A stretch of DNA of 64,000 nt from Antilocapra americana (lineage: Eukaryota; Chordata; Mammalia; Artiodactyla; Antilocapridae). Every line of letters starts with the position of its first letter. Positions within the stretch are counted from its first letter, which is position 1. Under the pieces are notes generated by a model. It did not search any database. It was not told where the DNA came from and was given only the letters and a program-made list of their open reading frames with translations. The DNA lies in contig ML662465.1 in assembly GCA_007570785.1 (NCBI GenBank), forward strand, positions 5,715,902 to 5,779,901. The letters are read 5' to 3'. Position numbers and translations under genes: made by a program. Positions 33,772 to 44,754 of this stretch are shown one piece after another.

Positions 33772-34105
33772 ACAAATGGCATTATTTCATTCCTTTTTAT
33801 GGCTGAGTAATATTCTTATATATATATAGGAATTTCTCTGTCAATAGACATTGAGGTTACTTTCATGTCCTGGCTATTGTAAATACTGCTGCAATGAACA
33901 ATCAGGATGAATGCATCCTTCAAATTATGTTTTCTCCAGATATATGTCTAGGAATGGGATTGCAGGGTCACATGGTAGCTCTATCTGTAGTTTTTTAAGG
34001 AACCTGCATACTGTTCTCCATAGTGGCTGTACCAATTTACATTCTCACCAACAGTAGGAATCCTTTTCACCACACCCTCCTCAGCATTTTCTCTGTGACC
34101 TGTTT
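33772..34105 (-). repeat. L1 fragment abutting BovB
   Basis: Reverse L1 ORF2 text: AAATGGCATTATTTCATTCC, TTTTTATGGCTGAGTAATAT, CATACTGTTCTCCATAGTGG and CCAATTTACATTCTCACC. Confidence 0.85.
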
Positions 34106-34267
34106 GGCTTCCTGACTTCATTCACTACATTTTGAATTCCTAAAGCACAGGAGCCACATGTTGCTTGTAATTATAAGGTTTTGGCCATTTTTCTCTCTGC
34201 TTGTAACACCCCATCTTCACACTATATTTCCTATCTGTCCAATTCCTATTCATCCTTAAAAACCCAG

Positions 34268-34398
34268 GCTCTGGGATTTCCCTGGCAGTCCAGAGGTTAT
34301 GACTCCATGCTTCCAATGCTGGGGGTGCAGGTTGGATCCCTCACTGGACAACTAAGACCCCACATGCCGTGGGCGTGACAACAACAACAACAACACAC
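34268..34398 (+). mobile_element. CHR SINE with (CAA)n tail
   Basis: Head GGGATTTCCCTGGCAGTCCA, body CACATGCCGTGGGCGTG, then a CAACAACAA tail. Confidence 0.88.
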
Positions 34399-34721
34399 AA
34401 CCCAGATGGACTAACACCTTCTATGTGCAGTGTTTACTTTCTCCTCCCAATTGGATTATTAACTTCCTCTCTGCCCTTTCACAGGATTTCATTGGTATGT
34501 CCATGACAATGTCCAGGTGGTACAGTGTAATTTATTGGATGGTATGTCAGTCTTTAAAGGCAGGGAATAAGTCAAGTTACCTTTGCTGTACGCCAGTTCC
34601 CCAGAACCAGACCAGAGATGAGAACTCACACATGAGTAAGTGGTTTTGGAGGAAGAGCTCTCACAAGAAACTCATAAGGCGTGAGAGGATCAGGTCATGG
34701 AAAAGCAAGACAAGGAGCAAA

Positions 34722-34914
34722 GATGTGGCTCAGTGGTAAAGAATCCACCTACCAATGCAGGAGACGCAGGTTGAATCCGAGTTGGGAAGATCTCCTGGAG
34801 GAGGAATGACAACCCACTCCAGTATTATTGCCTGGGAAAGCCAAATGGGCAGAGGAGCCTTGTGTTCTAAGGTCCATGGGGTCACAAAAATGTCAGACTT
34901 AGTGACTTTGAAAA
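34722..34914 (+). mobile_element. BOV-tA SINE
   Basis: It starts TGTGGCTCAGTGGTAAAGAA (the first few head bases are lost) and ends near GTCAGACTTAGTGACTTTG. Confidence 0.88.
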
Positions 34915-35479
34915 AGCAGCCTGGAAAGGGTACTTTCATCCTAATCCTGCAGGGAACTTTGGATGTACGTTATGTCTCAGAATTTGTGATGATGAAGGCA
35001 GAAAAGCTGACTTCCATTCTCCTGCACTCAACAGTCACTGGCTAAGGGCCATCCCAGCTCCAGGCACTTCCTCTCTCTATGCATGCAGATGGGGCAATGA
35101 CAGTAACCTGAAGGTAGAGGTCAGAAGAGAGTCCCAGGAGCAGCCATTGGAAGCAAAGCACACACCTGGGGCCCTGGCACACAGAAAGGGCCAGAGCATC
35201 CCCTAAATCTGGGTGGGGCACTAATAGTGCCTGCCACAATCCTGGAGCTTAGCGAATGTCCTGGCAAAGGGCAGGGGGCAGCGGAGGCCATCGCCACACA
35301 CCAGTAATAAGAAAGTCACAAATGGAGGTTCCATGGTTCGGAGCCAAAAAAATAAAAGACTCTTAAGATAATCCTTGTAAGACTATGCTAGAAAATTGGA
35401 AACCATGTGTGATTTTCTAGCAAAATAAAATGACTAAAATTAATTATTCAAGAGAAGAAAATTTAGACAGACCAATGTT

Positions 35480-35955
35480 TTTATTGAAGCATAGTTGATT
35501 TACAGTGCTGTTAATTACTGCTATACAGCAAAGTCATTCAGTTATATAGATATATACGTTCTTCTCAAAATATTCTTTTTCAAATGGTTTATTATAGATA
35601 TTGAATACTGTTCTGTGTGCTTTACAGTAAGATTTTGCTGTTTATCCATCCTATATACAAAAGCTTACATCTGCTAATTCCAATATCTCTCTCCATCCTT
35701 CCCCAACCCTCTCACCCTTAGCTACCACCAGTCTGTTCTCAATGTCTGTGATTCTGTTTCTGTTTAATAGATAGGTTTATTTGTATCATATTTTAGATTC
35801 CACTTATAAGTGATATCATATGGTATTTGTCTTTCTCTTTCTGCTTACCTCCCTTAGTATGATAATACCTGGCTGCCTCCATGTTGCTGCAAATGGCATT
35901 ATTCTGTTCTTTTTTATTGGTGAGTACATATGCACTTCTTTATCCATTCATCTAC
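35480..35955 (-). mobile_element. 5'-truncated L1 with target-site duplication
   Basis: ACAGACCAATGTT (35467-35479) and ACAGACCAATATT (35956-35968) flank the element. It reads in reverse from the L1 3' UTR (GCATAGTTGATTTACAGTG) to ORF2 text CATGTTGCTGCAAATGGCAT. Confidence 0.88.
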
Positions 35956-36052
35956 ACAGACCAATATTAATGGATGGAAACTATAAACTATTTCAAAGAA
36001 CTCTCCGCCCTACTAGATCCAGAGAGTAAATGGGAGAATTCTTAAAACCTTT

Positions 36053-36159
36053 ATTTTTCATTTATTAGTTTTTTTTTAATTAGTTTTGCCATACAATGAC
36101 ATGATATCACCATGGGTTTACATACGCTCCCCCTCCAGAACCCCCCTCCCTCCTCCCTC
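36053..36159 (-). mobile_element. Very short L1-like 3' insertion, perfect duplication
   Basis: TCTTAAAACCTTT lies at 36040-36052 and 36160-36172. The 107-bp insert starts with T-rich sequence and contains TTTTGCCATACAATGACATG and ATATCACCATGGGTTTACAT, shared with the 37.7 kb insert. Confidence 0.85.
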
Positions 36160-36232
36160 TCTTAAAACCTTTGAAAACAAACACATCATTTAAATTGTTT
36201 CAGAGCCTAAGGAAAGTAAAGATGCTTCATGG

Positions 36233-36250
36233 TTTTTTTTTTTTTTTTTT
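36233..36250 (+). repeat. Poly-T run (18)
   Basis: An uninterrupted T run, possibly the tail of an unrecognised retrocopy. No element was identified next to it. Confidence 0.85.
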
Positions 36251-36558
36251 AAGCTGGTAAAGGTGAAACCTGACCAGGATAGTCCACACACAGACTGCAG
36301 GCTGGCTTTCTTACAAAAATAGATTTAGAATTCTATGTAAAATAGTAGCAAACAGATAAGGCAATATATTTAATGCTACCGGCAAGACACACCATGAGTA
36401 GGTACTGTGGACATCTGTCACTTTTGCTGCCTAGCTTTGAGTAGTCCTCCTTTTGGAGGAAATCTCAAGATGAACAGAAGGCAGTTCTTTATCCCACTAT
36501 GGAAGCTATAGGAAGATATGGTCCTCTTCCTAATTCCCAGCAGCTAGTAATCAGACCT

Positions 36559-36826
36559 CGGAGCAGGCACTGGCACCCCACTCCAGTACTATTACCTGGA
36601 GAATCCCATGGATGGAGGAGCCTGGTAGGCTGCAGTCCATGGGGTCGCAGAGTCAGACATGACTGAGTGACTTCACTTTCACTTTTCACTTTCATGCATC
36701 AGAGAAGGAAATGGCAACCCACTCCAGTGATCTTGCCTGGAGAATCCCAGGGACAGAGGAGCCTGATGGGCTGCCGCCTATGGGGTCGCACAGAGTCGGA
36801 CACGACTGACACGACTCAGCAGCAGC
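36559..36826 (+). mobile_element. BOV-A2 SINE with perfect target-site duplication
   Basis: AGTAATCAGACCT lies at 36546-36558 and 36827-36839. Two BOV-A monomers are joined by ACTTTCACTTTTCACTTTCA, and the tail is AGCAGCAG. Confidence 0.95.
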
Positions 36827-36963
36827 AGTAATCAGACCTAGGGTTTAACCCAACCAAATGGATGCTTTCACTTCTGGCTTAGAATTTTCAAGATATGATA
36901 GCAAAAGTTCAAGACGATCAGAAATTATTCAAGGTTATGTGTATCTGGTATAGCAGAACCAGG

Positions 36964-37180
36964 ATTTCCCAGGTGGCTCAGAGTGTAAAGAATCCACCTG
37001 CCAATTCAGGAGACTCAAGAGATGCAGTTTCAGTTCCTGGGTTGGGAAGATCCCTTGGAGGAGGGCATGGCAACCCGTTCCAATGTTCCTGCCTGGAGAA
37101 TCCCATGGACAGGGGAGACTAGCGGGCTACAGCCCATGGAGTCACAGTGTCTGACACAAATGAGCACACACACACACACA
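36964..37180 (+). mobile_element. BOV-tA SINE with CA tail and target-site duplication
   Basis: TAGCAGAACCAGG and TAGCAGAATCAAG (36951-36963, 37181-37193) flank a forward copy ending in a CACACA tail. Confidence 0.9.
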
Positions 37181-37422
37181 TAGCAGAATCAAGGGTCCAG
37201 AAGTGTAGCTGCCATTGTCCAATGGTGGTGCAAGCTTTGGTGGCAGCAGTGTGTTCAGCTTCACCAGTGGTGCCAACAATGATAAGAAAGACATTTAAGG
37301 CTGCGTTTTCTGGTGCAGGTTCCCACGTACTGTTTTCCTTGGTTTGATTCTGAAGCTCTTCCAATAGTTCTGTGAGCAGCTTGATATCCATCCTTCCAAT
37401 AAACTCTCTTTCTTTTTGAGTC

Positions 37423-37998
37423 AGTGAGTGAAAGTCGTTCAGTTGTGTCCAACTCTTTGTGATCCATGGACCATACAGTCCATGGAATTCTCCAGGACAG
37501 AATACTGGAGTAGTTAGCCTTTCCCTTCTCCAGGGGATCTTCCCAACCCAGGGATCGAACATAGGTCTTCCACACTGGAGGCGGATTCTTTATCAGTTGA
37601 ACCACCAGGAAAGCCCAAGAATACTGGAGTGGGTAGCCTATCCCTTTTCCAGCGGATCTTCCTGACCCAGGAATTGAACCGGGGTCTACTGCATTGCAGG
37701 CAGATTCTTTTTTTTTTTTTTTTTTATTGTTTTTGCCATACATTGTCATGATATCACCATGGGTTTACATATGCTTCCCCTCTGGAACCCTCCTCCCTCC
37801 TCCCTTCCCCCCAGGAAATCTCGCTGTACCAGCCCCGAGCATCAATCCTGGGCTGGCGATTGATTAGACACATGACAATTAACATGCTTCAATGCCCTTC
37901 TCCCATATCATCCCACCCTTACCCTCATCCACAAAGTCCAGGAGTCTATTCTATACTGCAGGCAGATTCTTTACCAGCTGAGCTACCAGGGAAGCCCC
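37423..37998 (-). mobile_element. BOV-tA composite dimer, interrupted by an L1-like insert
   Basis: Reverse element with one full unit and a second partial unit joined at AAAGCCCAAGAATACTGG. The second unit is split by the insert at 37711-37956 and resumes TACCAGCTGAGCTACCAGGG. Confidence 0.9.
37711..37956 (-). mobile_element. Short L1-like 3' insertion inside BOV-tA
   Basis: The duplicated site TGCAGGCAGATTCTTT lies at 37695-37710 and 37957-37972. A long poly-T leads into TTTTTGCCATACATTGTCAT and ATATCACCATGGGTTTACAT. It is 246 bp and 5'-truncated. Confidence 0.9.
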
Positions 37999-38199
37999 TC
38001 TTTTTTTTAAGTTAGATGAAAGTAGTTTATATTGTTTGCTACCAAGAACTTTTGATGGGTATACAGGTCAAAGGAAAAAACAGCATATACTCATTTCTGT
38101 TAATGCCCAGAGGCATTTGATAAGCTTCAAGACCCATTTCTGATAATAACTTTTTCTGAAGTAGAAATAAATGGATACCACTTTAATGCAATAAATAAT

Positions 38200-39575
38200 A
38201 TATATCTCAAACCAAAAGCAAGCATCGTGCATAATGGTGAAGCATAATGTCAGGAACAATGCAGGCTTTCCCACTCTCATTGCTATTACTTAACAGAGTT
38301 CTAGAAGGGTAATTAGACAAGAGAAAGGAAAAGATGAGGTACAAATATTTTAAAGGAAGAGGCCAGGTTATTATTTCATGCACTGATACGAATTCCTGAA
38401 AAGCCCAGGAGAATTAGTTGAAAATTATCAGAAGCAACTAAAATACATCAAGGTGGATGGTTACAAAAATAATTTTTCCCTAGAGATAAAAAGCAGAAAA
38501 TATAATGGCACAAAAGTATCCTATTCATACTAGCAACAAACAGGAACAAACTTCTTAATGTTATGCGAACCTATGGGAGGAAACTAGTATTCTGAGAGCC
38601 CTTGTCTATTTTTTTAAAAGATATATTTTATTTTCAGGAAAGAAGATAAATATGATGATGATGTCAATTTCCCTCTAAATTAATCTATGTAAATTAACCC
38701 CCTAAAATAATTAAATTCATCTGAAAGAATAAGTGAACAAACAATAAAATACTAGGAGGTATTACTCTACCAAATATTTCAATACATTCTGTATCTATAT
38801 TATCATGGAATATAAAGACACCTCAACAAGAAGAGAATTTAAAAAATTTAACTGCACTGGCTCTCCCTTGTGGTATGTGAATTTTTTTCTTTTTTTTTTT
38901 TTAGTTGTAGCATGCAAATTCTTAGTGTGGTATGTGAGATCTAGCTCCCCGACTGGTAATTGAACCCATGGCCTCTTGCGTTGGGAGCATGGAGGCTTAG
39001 CCACTGGACCACTAAGGATGTCCTGAGAAGAGAATCTTTTAAAAACCCTACATGTATGTGGAGTTTGATATGTGATAAAAAGTGATATTTTCAAGCAGTG
39101 GAAAAAGGTTAGATCATTAAAAAAAAAATGGTGCTAGCCATGTGGGTGGGAGAAAAGGCAAGATCCTTACCTTATTTCTTACACAAAAATAAATTCCAGG
39201 TGGAGCCAACATTAAAAGTAAGAAAAAGGAAAAAAAAAATAGAAACCATAAGAGTACTAAATGAAAACAGAGATGAGTAATCTTTTGATCTTAGTGTTTC
39301 TCAGCATGTAAAAACATTAGAAATCTTTATAGAAAAAAGTGGTCAATCTGACTTAAAGTAATTCAAATTCACTATTTGATATAAAAACTGTAAATATGGT
39401 GAAAGATAAATAATCAAATGAAATTGCATAGACTAAGGACTGACTCATATACAAAGGGCTTTCATTAATGACTATTTATAAAAGGAACACACCAAAGAAA
39501 AAAATAGGCAAAAAAATGCACCCAGGGAAATCACAGCAGCAAAAATACACATTGCTAATAAAAAGGCACAACTAC
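38200..39575 (+). repeat. Old L1 ORF2-derived fragment
   Basis: Forward L1-like text includes GCATCGTGCATAATGGTGAA, CAGGCTTTCCCACTCTCATT and AAAAATACACATTGCTAATA. It is highly diverged and interrupted by a CHR SINE at about 38.88-39.03 kb. Confidence 0.6.
38880..39026 (-). mobile_element. CHR SINE
   Basis: T-rich start, then AGTTGTAGCATGCAAATTC and the reverse head TTAGCCACTGGACCACTAAG. Confidence 0.75.
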
Positions 39576-41724
39576 TCATTTTTTGGTTGACAATGCAGAA
39601 ATTTACAGGAAGCCTATCAGCTTAGCTTACAGAATCAACAGAACTGGAGAAACAGGCTTGGGGAGAAATGCAGGGAGGCAGATATCAGTAAGAACTTGCC
39701 CCGAGAGCAGTCAGCTGGACACTCACAGCCACCATTCCAGGCACTGCCACCACTAGACTTTTTGTAGAATGTAGAGCCAGTAGATTCACTAATTTGCTGC
39801 ATTATCTCCAACCAACCTTGTATACTTCCAGAGCCAAGGGCCAGGTGGGAGCACAGAATTGGTGTTTCTTAGATCATCTTCGTGGGCTCTAGCTTCTAAG
39901 TATGAGAAGGCAAGTACCTTCTCCCTGCTCAGTTTTCATCATGGAGTTTGAATTGTCCTAATTTGGTATCCTCTTCAGGCAGGAAGTCTGTTTAGATGTT
40001 GGATGGTGAAAAATTTAACAGCCTTATGAAATGTCTTGTTGGAGGGATGTTCAGCTTCCCTCCTCCAGATAAAAACACATTAACACGCCATCCTTTGTTC
40101 ACTGAATTTGCCAGTGTGAAAAAGATTGGAAAACCGAAAACTGTCTCGGGTTTGAGTAGCGTGTGTGCCCCATTCATTGTTGGCAAGATAAACCCTTTCT
40201 GTTCTAGCTTGATGATAGCAGTTGAACTGTGAAATCGGCATACCCTTGGCCAAAGGTGTCAACTTAAGGAGACAGTTGCAGAGAGGGACCAAATTTAGAT
40301 CGTGACAATACTCATCATACTGTTGTTTTTAATTTGTGTTTCCCTAGTTTGAGGGTAAGAGGTGGGTCGAGAGATGGATGGGGGAAGACTTCCTAAAGAA
40401 TGTTTCTTCGAGTGGATTTTAAATAATCTGAGCACTTCAACTGGCGATTCTTTTCCAAGCCTGTACTGGTCAAGCTGGGATAGGATGCCTTTGGGGCTCC
40501 AGGGGGATGGGTAAGCCTGAAATGGTGGGAGGGGCCAGGTTCAGAGGGGGCTTCATATGTTTCAGTAAGTTCAGATGTTTGGATCTAATGTAGCCGAAGA
40601 ATCAATATACTATTACAATGGCTACCTTACTAATTATCCAATAATGGATAAAATGAGCCTCTGTTGCGATGAAGGCAGGCAGAGATTCTAGGCTGACCTC
40701 CAGTATGGGAAAATTAGTGTCATGAGTGAGAGGTGCCAAGAGAGCCTGGGGAAGGGCCACCTCCTGGAACAGCTGATAGCTAACGTGAGATTCTGAAGGT
40801 GAGGAGCGTTTGGGTAATGGAGAGGCCCAGGGAAAGGTGTTTGGAATAGAGGATACACGTTGAGAAAGGCCCATACGTCTGGCTGAAACTGCGTTAGGAT
40901 GTGGGAGAAGAACAAGACATTTCATAAGGCTGAACTAGAAGTGGTGACTGGAGAACACTCCTATGGGAAGGACATCAGAGAGAACCTTATTTTACTGGAC
41001 TCTGGTGACCAAGGACACCAGCCTCTGATTACTGCTGAACGATAGCTACTACATTTGGGATTTCAGCTACATGCTGGTGGGAAAATGGGGGAGAGGCGAC
41101 AAGGTGGTACTGGGCTAGGGGAGATGGTAATATTCACACAACTTGCCCCTCTTGTGGTGCTAAGGAGGTGCTCTGGTTCCCTAATTTCTTCAAAGCACAT
41201 GATAGCCATGGGATTCCAAGTGGCTGGCTAGGACAAGCAAGGAGAACAGAAAGGAGGGCCCAGGCAATGGTGTCACATTTTGCCCAAGAATGCAGTATAA
41301 AGAAGAGGAGCAGGGTGGTAAACTTCCTCTGCTCAGTTTTATACATTAAAAAAAAAAAAAGAACTTGTTAGTACCTATTGTCTGCTAGGCATGCAAAGCA
41401 GTAAAGGAAGGAATGATGTTCTGGAAAGCAACTCTCAGAACAGTCATGTGGACAAAGTTCATTGGTGGAGGAGGCCAAGGGAGGTTTGCAGCAATCCAGT
41501 CTCGACCAACTCCAGAGCTGTCATGGGTATGAATTCTCCAGCTCTCTTTAAAGTAGCTCAGTGTCTCAGTTCGGGTTCTCCTTAGGTCAGAGCCTGAGAC
41601 CAGGGTACAAATAGTCTGTTTGGGAGCTGATCCCAGAAGCAGGACTGTGGGATTAGGAAGAGTGAGACGGGCAAGTAAACAAATCTAGAAAAGGGTGCCT
41701 TATTGAACCAGTTAATATGGAGGG

Positions 41725-42006
41725 CTGCTGTTGCTGCTGCTGCTAAGTCGCTTCAGTCATGTCTGACTCCGTGCGACCCCATAGACGGAAGCCCACCAGG
41801 CTCCCCCGTCCCTGGGATTCTCCAGGCAAGAATACTGGAGTGGGTTGCCATTTCCTTCTCCAATGCATGAACGTGAAAAGTGAAAGTGAAGTCGCTCAGT
41901 CATGTCTGACTCTTAGCGATCCCATGGACTGCAGCCTACCAGGCTCCTCCGTCCATGGGATTTTCCAGGCAAGAGTACCGGAGTGGGTTGCCATTGCCTT
42001 CTCCGG
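41725..42006 (-). mobile_element. BOV-A2 SINE with perfect target-site duplication
   Basis: ATATGGAGGG lies at 41715-41724 and 42007-42016. A TGCTGCTGCTGCT start (reverse tail) leads into two BOV-A units joined by TGAAAAGTGAAAGTGAAGTC. Confidence 0.95.
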
Positions 42007-43539
42007 ATATGGAGGGCAATTGGGCTCAATCTTGCTGGAGACTCTGAAGAACTCTGTTGGATGCACCCCACAACTGCCCTTTCAAAGGATGGGAGGCTGG
42101 GGTGTTTTCCCACCAGCAGGTAGTTCCCACTGGTTGAAAGTTGCCCCTGCTCAGGGGAAGGCTTATTAATTCAACTCCACCTTGTAAGTTCCCTGGCTTT
42201 AGGGAGAACTCTCGAGCACATAAAGAAACAGCAGGTGTTTGAAGTGTGGTGGTGGGGGGGGGGTTGTGTGCTGTCACATGGCAATGACTTACACAGATTA
42301 TAGCTGTGACTGCAATTAGAGCTGGGCTCAGGGCATAAGATGTGAGGGATGAAAAGCTGTTGCTATGTTCAGTTTCATTCTAAAGCAGTTTATTCATTCA
42401 ACCAAACATTTATTAGAACCATGGTCAGTGCTGGGTTATCTATGGTCAGTAAAACAGAGCTAGTCTCTGCCTTAAAAGCTGACAGCCTTTTGCAAATTTT
42501 GAACAAGTGTGCTATGGATGTGAGTTCAAAATGGAGACATGCTTTAAAAAAAAAAAAAGCAGCAGCATAGGAAAGTAAACCTAACTTCCAAGTTAGGCTG
42601 AAATCTACAGAGACCACAGTACCAAGCCCATTCCCATATACTAGAAACAAGCAAGCAAGCAAACAAACCTTCAACATAATGGCCAAATATTGTGATGCAA
42701 TGTTGTCAAACTGCTCAAAATTCCACCAAATGCTACTTCCCCCTTCTTTTTGGTCCCTCCCTGCTCCTCAATTTCATATTTGAAAAAATTCAAACATGTC
42801 TGCAAGGTTTGAGGGCTATTGGTTTCACACTTTAGTATGAATGATCAGACTGCTTTCTTCCTGATGTCCAGATGAGCTCAAGATGCAGTGGGAATGGAGA
42901 TGATTTGGGAACTAGCGCAAAGAATACACTGAAAATACCATAAGAGTCTTGCTTAATACTAGTGGGAGGACAGAGGCAAAAGCCATTTACTCCAAAACAT
43001 GGTGTAAGGTGGGATTTAGGTTTTAAGAAGGGGAAAGGCTCTTCTTTTCCTGATTTCTCCCTTCTGCAGTAACCAGGACTCAGGCGAAGAGTTACCAAAG
43101 AGGAGAATCTACAGAGGTCACAAATCAGTGTACTGGGCAGCACAAAGATGTTACTTTTTTTTTTTTTGGCATTTTTTTTCCTTTTTAAATTGAAATAATA
43201 TTTAGAAATAGAATTTTCACCTTCCTTTAAAGAATCAGTTAATTTGAGTCATCATTTCTGCATGAAAACAACTGGCTGGAGCTGAGTGGCAGTCACCCCC
43301 TTTAGAAGGGTGTTGATTTGCAATTTGCCAGAGTTCCCACCATATTCTCCCCAACACTGAGTCAAGTCACATCAAGTAATAATGGTCAATATGATGATTG
43401 AAACGCCAGAATTCTTTACTCTCTGATGTGCCCTTCTGATATTTGTATGTCTGTGACCTTTTGTTTGGAGGTCAAGTTGAGGGGCTTTGGAACATACTTG
43501 GGTTTGAAATGGATCAAGTCTCTACCAAACTCAAAAGGG

Positions 43540-43695
43540 ACAACAGAGGATGAGATGGTTGGATGGCAACACCACCCAACCGGTGGACGTGAATTTGAGC
43601 AAACTTCGGGAGATAGTGAAGGACAGGGAAGTCTGGCCCCTGTTGCAGTCCATGGGGTCACATAGAGTCAGACGCGACTTACTGACTGAACAACA
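43540..43695 (+). repeat. BovB 3' end
   Basis: GAGGATGAGATGGTTGGATG leads through the last BovB positions to CATAGAGTCAGACGCGACTT. It lies just outside the USP31 CpG island. Confidence 0.85.
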
Positions 43696-44270
43696 ATCTC
43701 AAAGCACCTGAAGGGAAGATGGAAGCAGATACTGCGCTGCTTAGCACAACGCTTGTAACAGCAGCCCCTATCAGCATCCACTAATTAGAGAGCAGGCAGA
43801 AACCCTGTTAGCGTCACACGTCGTACTCCCAGTGTCTAGCACGGTGCCTGGCATGTAGAGCTCCAAAGGGTCTGCGAAGAAAGGTAAGCGGCGCCTTAAG
43901 ACACGCCTGCCGATAGGTGTTAGGCTCTGCGATGGCGTTCGAGGGGCACGCAGACGGTCGGGGTCCCTCGGGAGCCGGGCGGGGCTGACTTGCCCAGGAT
44001 CCGTCAGGGCCATGTCCATCAGCTCTTCCAGGATCTAACTGAGAAGCGGCATCCTCATTCATGCACGTTCCCAAGGCCTTCCCCATCAGAGCAGCCAAGC
44101 CAGAGACCCGCCCCGGGGGTCCACCACCCCGCGCGAGCCGAGCGCTCCCAGGCGGCGCCTGGACCTTGCCCACACTAGACATGGCCTCTCCCGGGCTTCA
44201 CGCCGCAGGACCGCGCCCGGAGCCTCCAGTCATCGCATTTGACGGAGGAGGCAGCTCCGTTCCCGCAGTC

Positions 44271-44282
44271 AACATGGCGGCC
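44271..44282 (+). promoter_or_regulatory. YY1-type motif in the USP31 promoter
   Basis: AACATGGCGGCC matches the AAnATGGCGGC core bound by YY1, which in CpG promoters is commonly placed just downstream of the transcription start. It lies 254 bp upstream of the USP31 ATG, which would put the start near 44.25 kb. That start is an inference. Confidence 0.55.
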
Positions 44283-44323
44283 GCGGCGGCTTCTGCGCAG
44301 GGCGGGCCGCGCGGGGAGGCGGG

Positions 44324-44331
44324 TCACGTGA
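44324..44331. promoter_or_regulatory. Palindromic E-box TCACGTGA
   Basis: This perfect 8-bp palindrome with the CACGTG core sits in GGGTCACGTGAGC. USF and the MITF/TFE family favour this flank. It is 194 bp upstream of the USP31 ATG inside the CpG island. Confidence 0.5.
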
Positions 44332-44502
44332 GCGGCCCCACTGGGCGGATCTCGCGCGCTCCCTCCCGCCCCGCCGGCCGCGGCTGGCTCGCTCGGCGGC
44401 GCTCGGAGGTGTGCGGGGCGTCGAGCCCCCCGGCCCGGAGAGGCGCGGCGGGATGCGGCGGCGGCCGTGGCGGGGCCGCGGGCCTGGCGGGCGGGCGCGG
44501 TG

Positions 44503-44754
44503 ATGAGCGTCGGCGGCCACCGCCATGTCCAAGGTAACGGCGCCCGGGCCCGGGCCGCCGGCGGCGGCGGCGGGCGGGAAGGAGAAGCGCTCCTTCAGCA
44601 AGCGGCTGTTCCGGAGCGGCCGCGCGGGCGGCGGCGGCGGCGGCGGCGTCGGGGGCCCCGGGCCGGCCGCGCCCGCCTCGCCCTCGTCGGCGCGCTCGGT
44701 GGGCAGCTTCATGAGCCGCGTCCTCAAGACGCTGTCCACGCTCTCGCACCTTAG
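44503..44754 (+). other. Upstream ORF overlapping the USP31 start
   Basis: An ATG at 44503, 22 nt before the USP31 ATG and in another frame, opens a frame of 83 codons that runs past the USP31 start to a stop at 44752-44754. Its context has G at -3 and A at +4, weaker than the main start. If the 5' UTR includes it, scanning ribosomes would have to leak past it. The encoded Arg/Gly/Ala-rich peptide looks like a GC-driven frame, so only a regulatory role is suggested. Confidence 0.4.

Larger units (their letters stand above)
13700..43860. other. SCNN1G-USP31 intergenic region
   Basis: About 30 kb separate the two divergent promoters. I find no gene, RNA gene or processed pseudogene here. Most of the sequence is the interspersed repeats listed individually. 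Stretches where I recognise nothing include about 18.22-19.0, 19.25-20.26, 20.71-21.68, 39.6-41.7 and 42.02-43.54 kb. Confidence 0.75.

Noticed and set aside
37119..37749. Frames of 147 and 162 codons
   Set aside because: They run through BOV-tA SINE units and unique sequence. The apparent length comes from the SINE sequence.
44061..44537. 158-codon plus-strand frame just upstream of and overlapping the USP31 start
   Set aside because: Low-complexity Ala/Gly/Arg/Pro sequence in the CpG island, without family resemblance. It is best explained as promoter and 5' UTR sequence.
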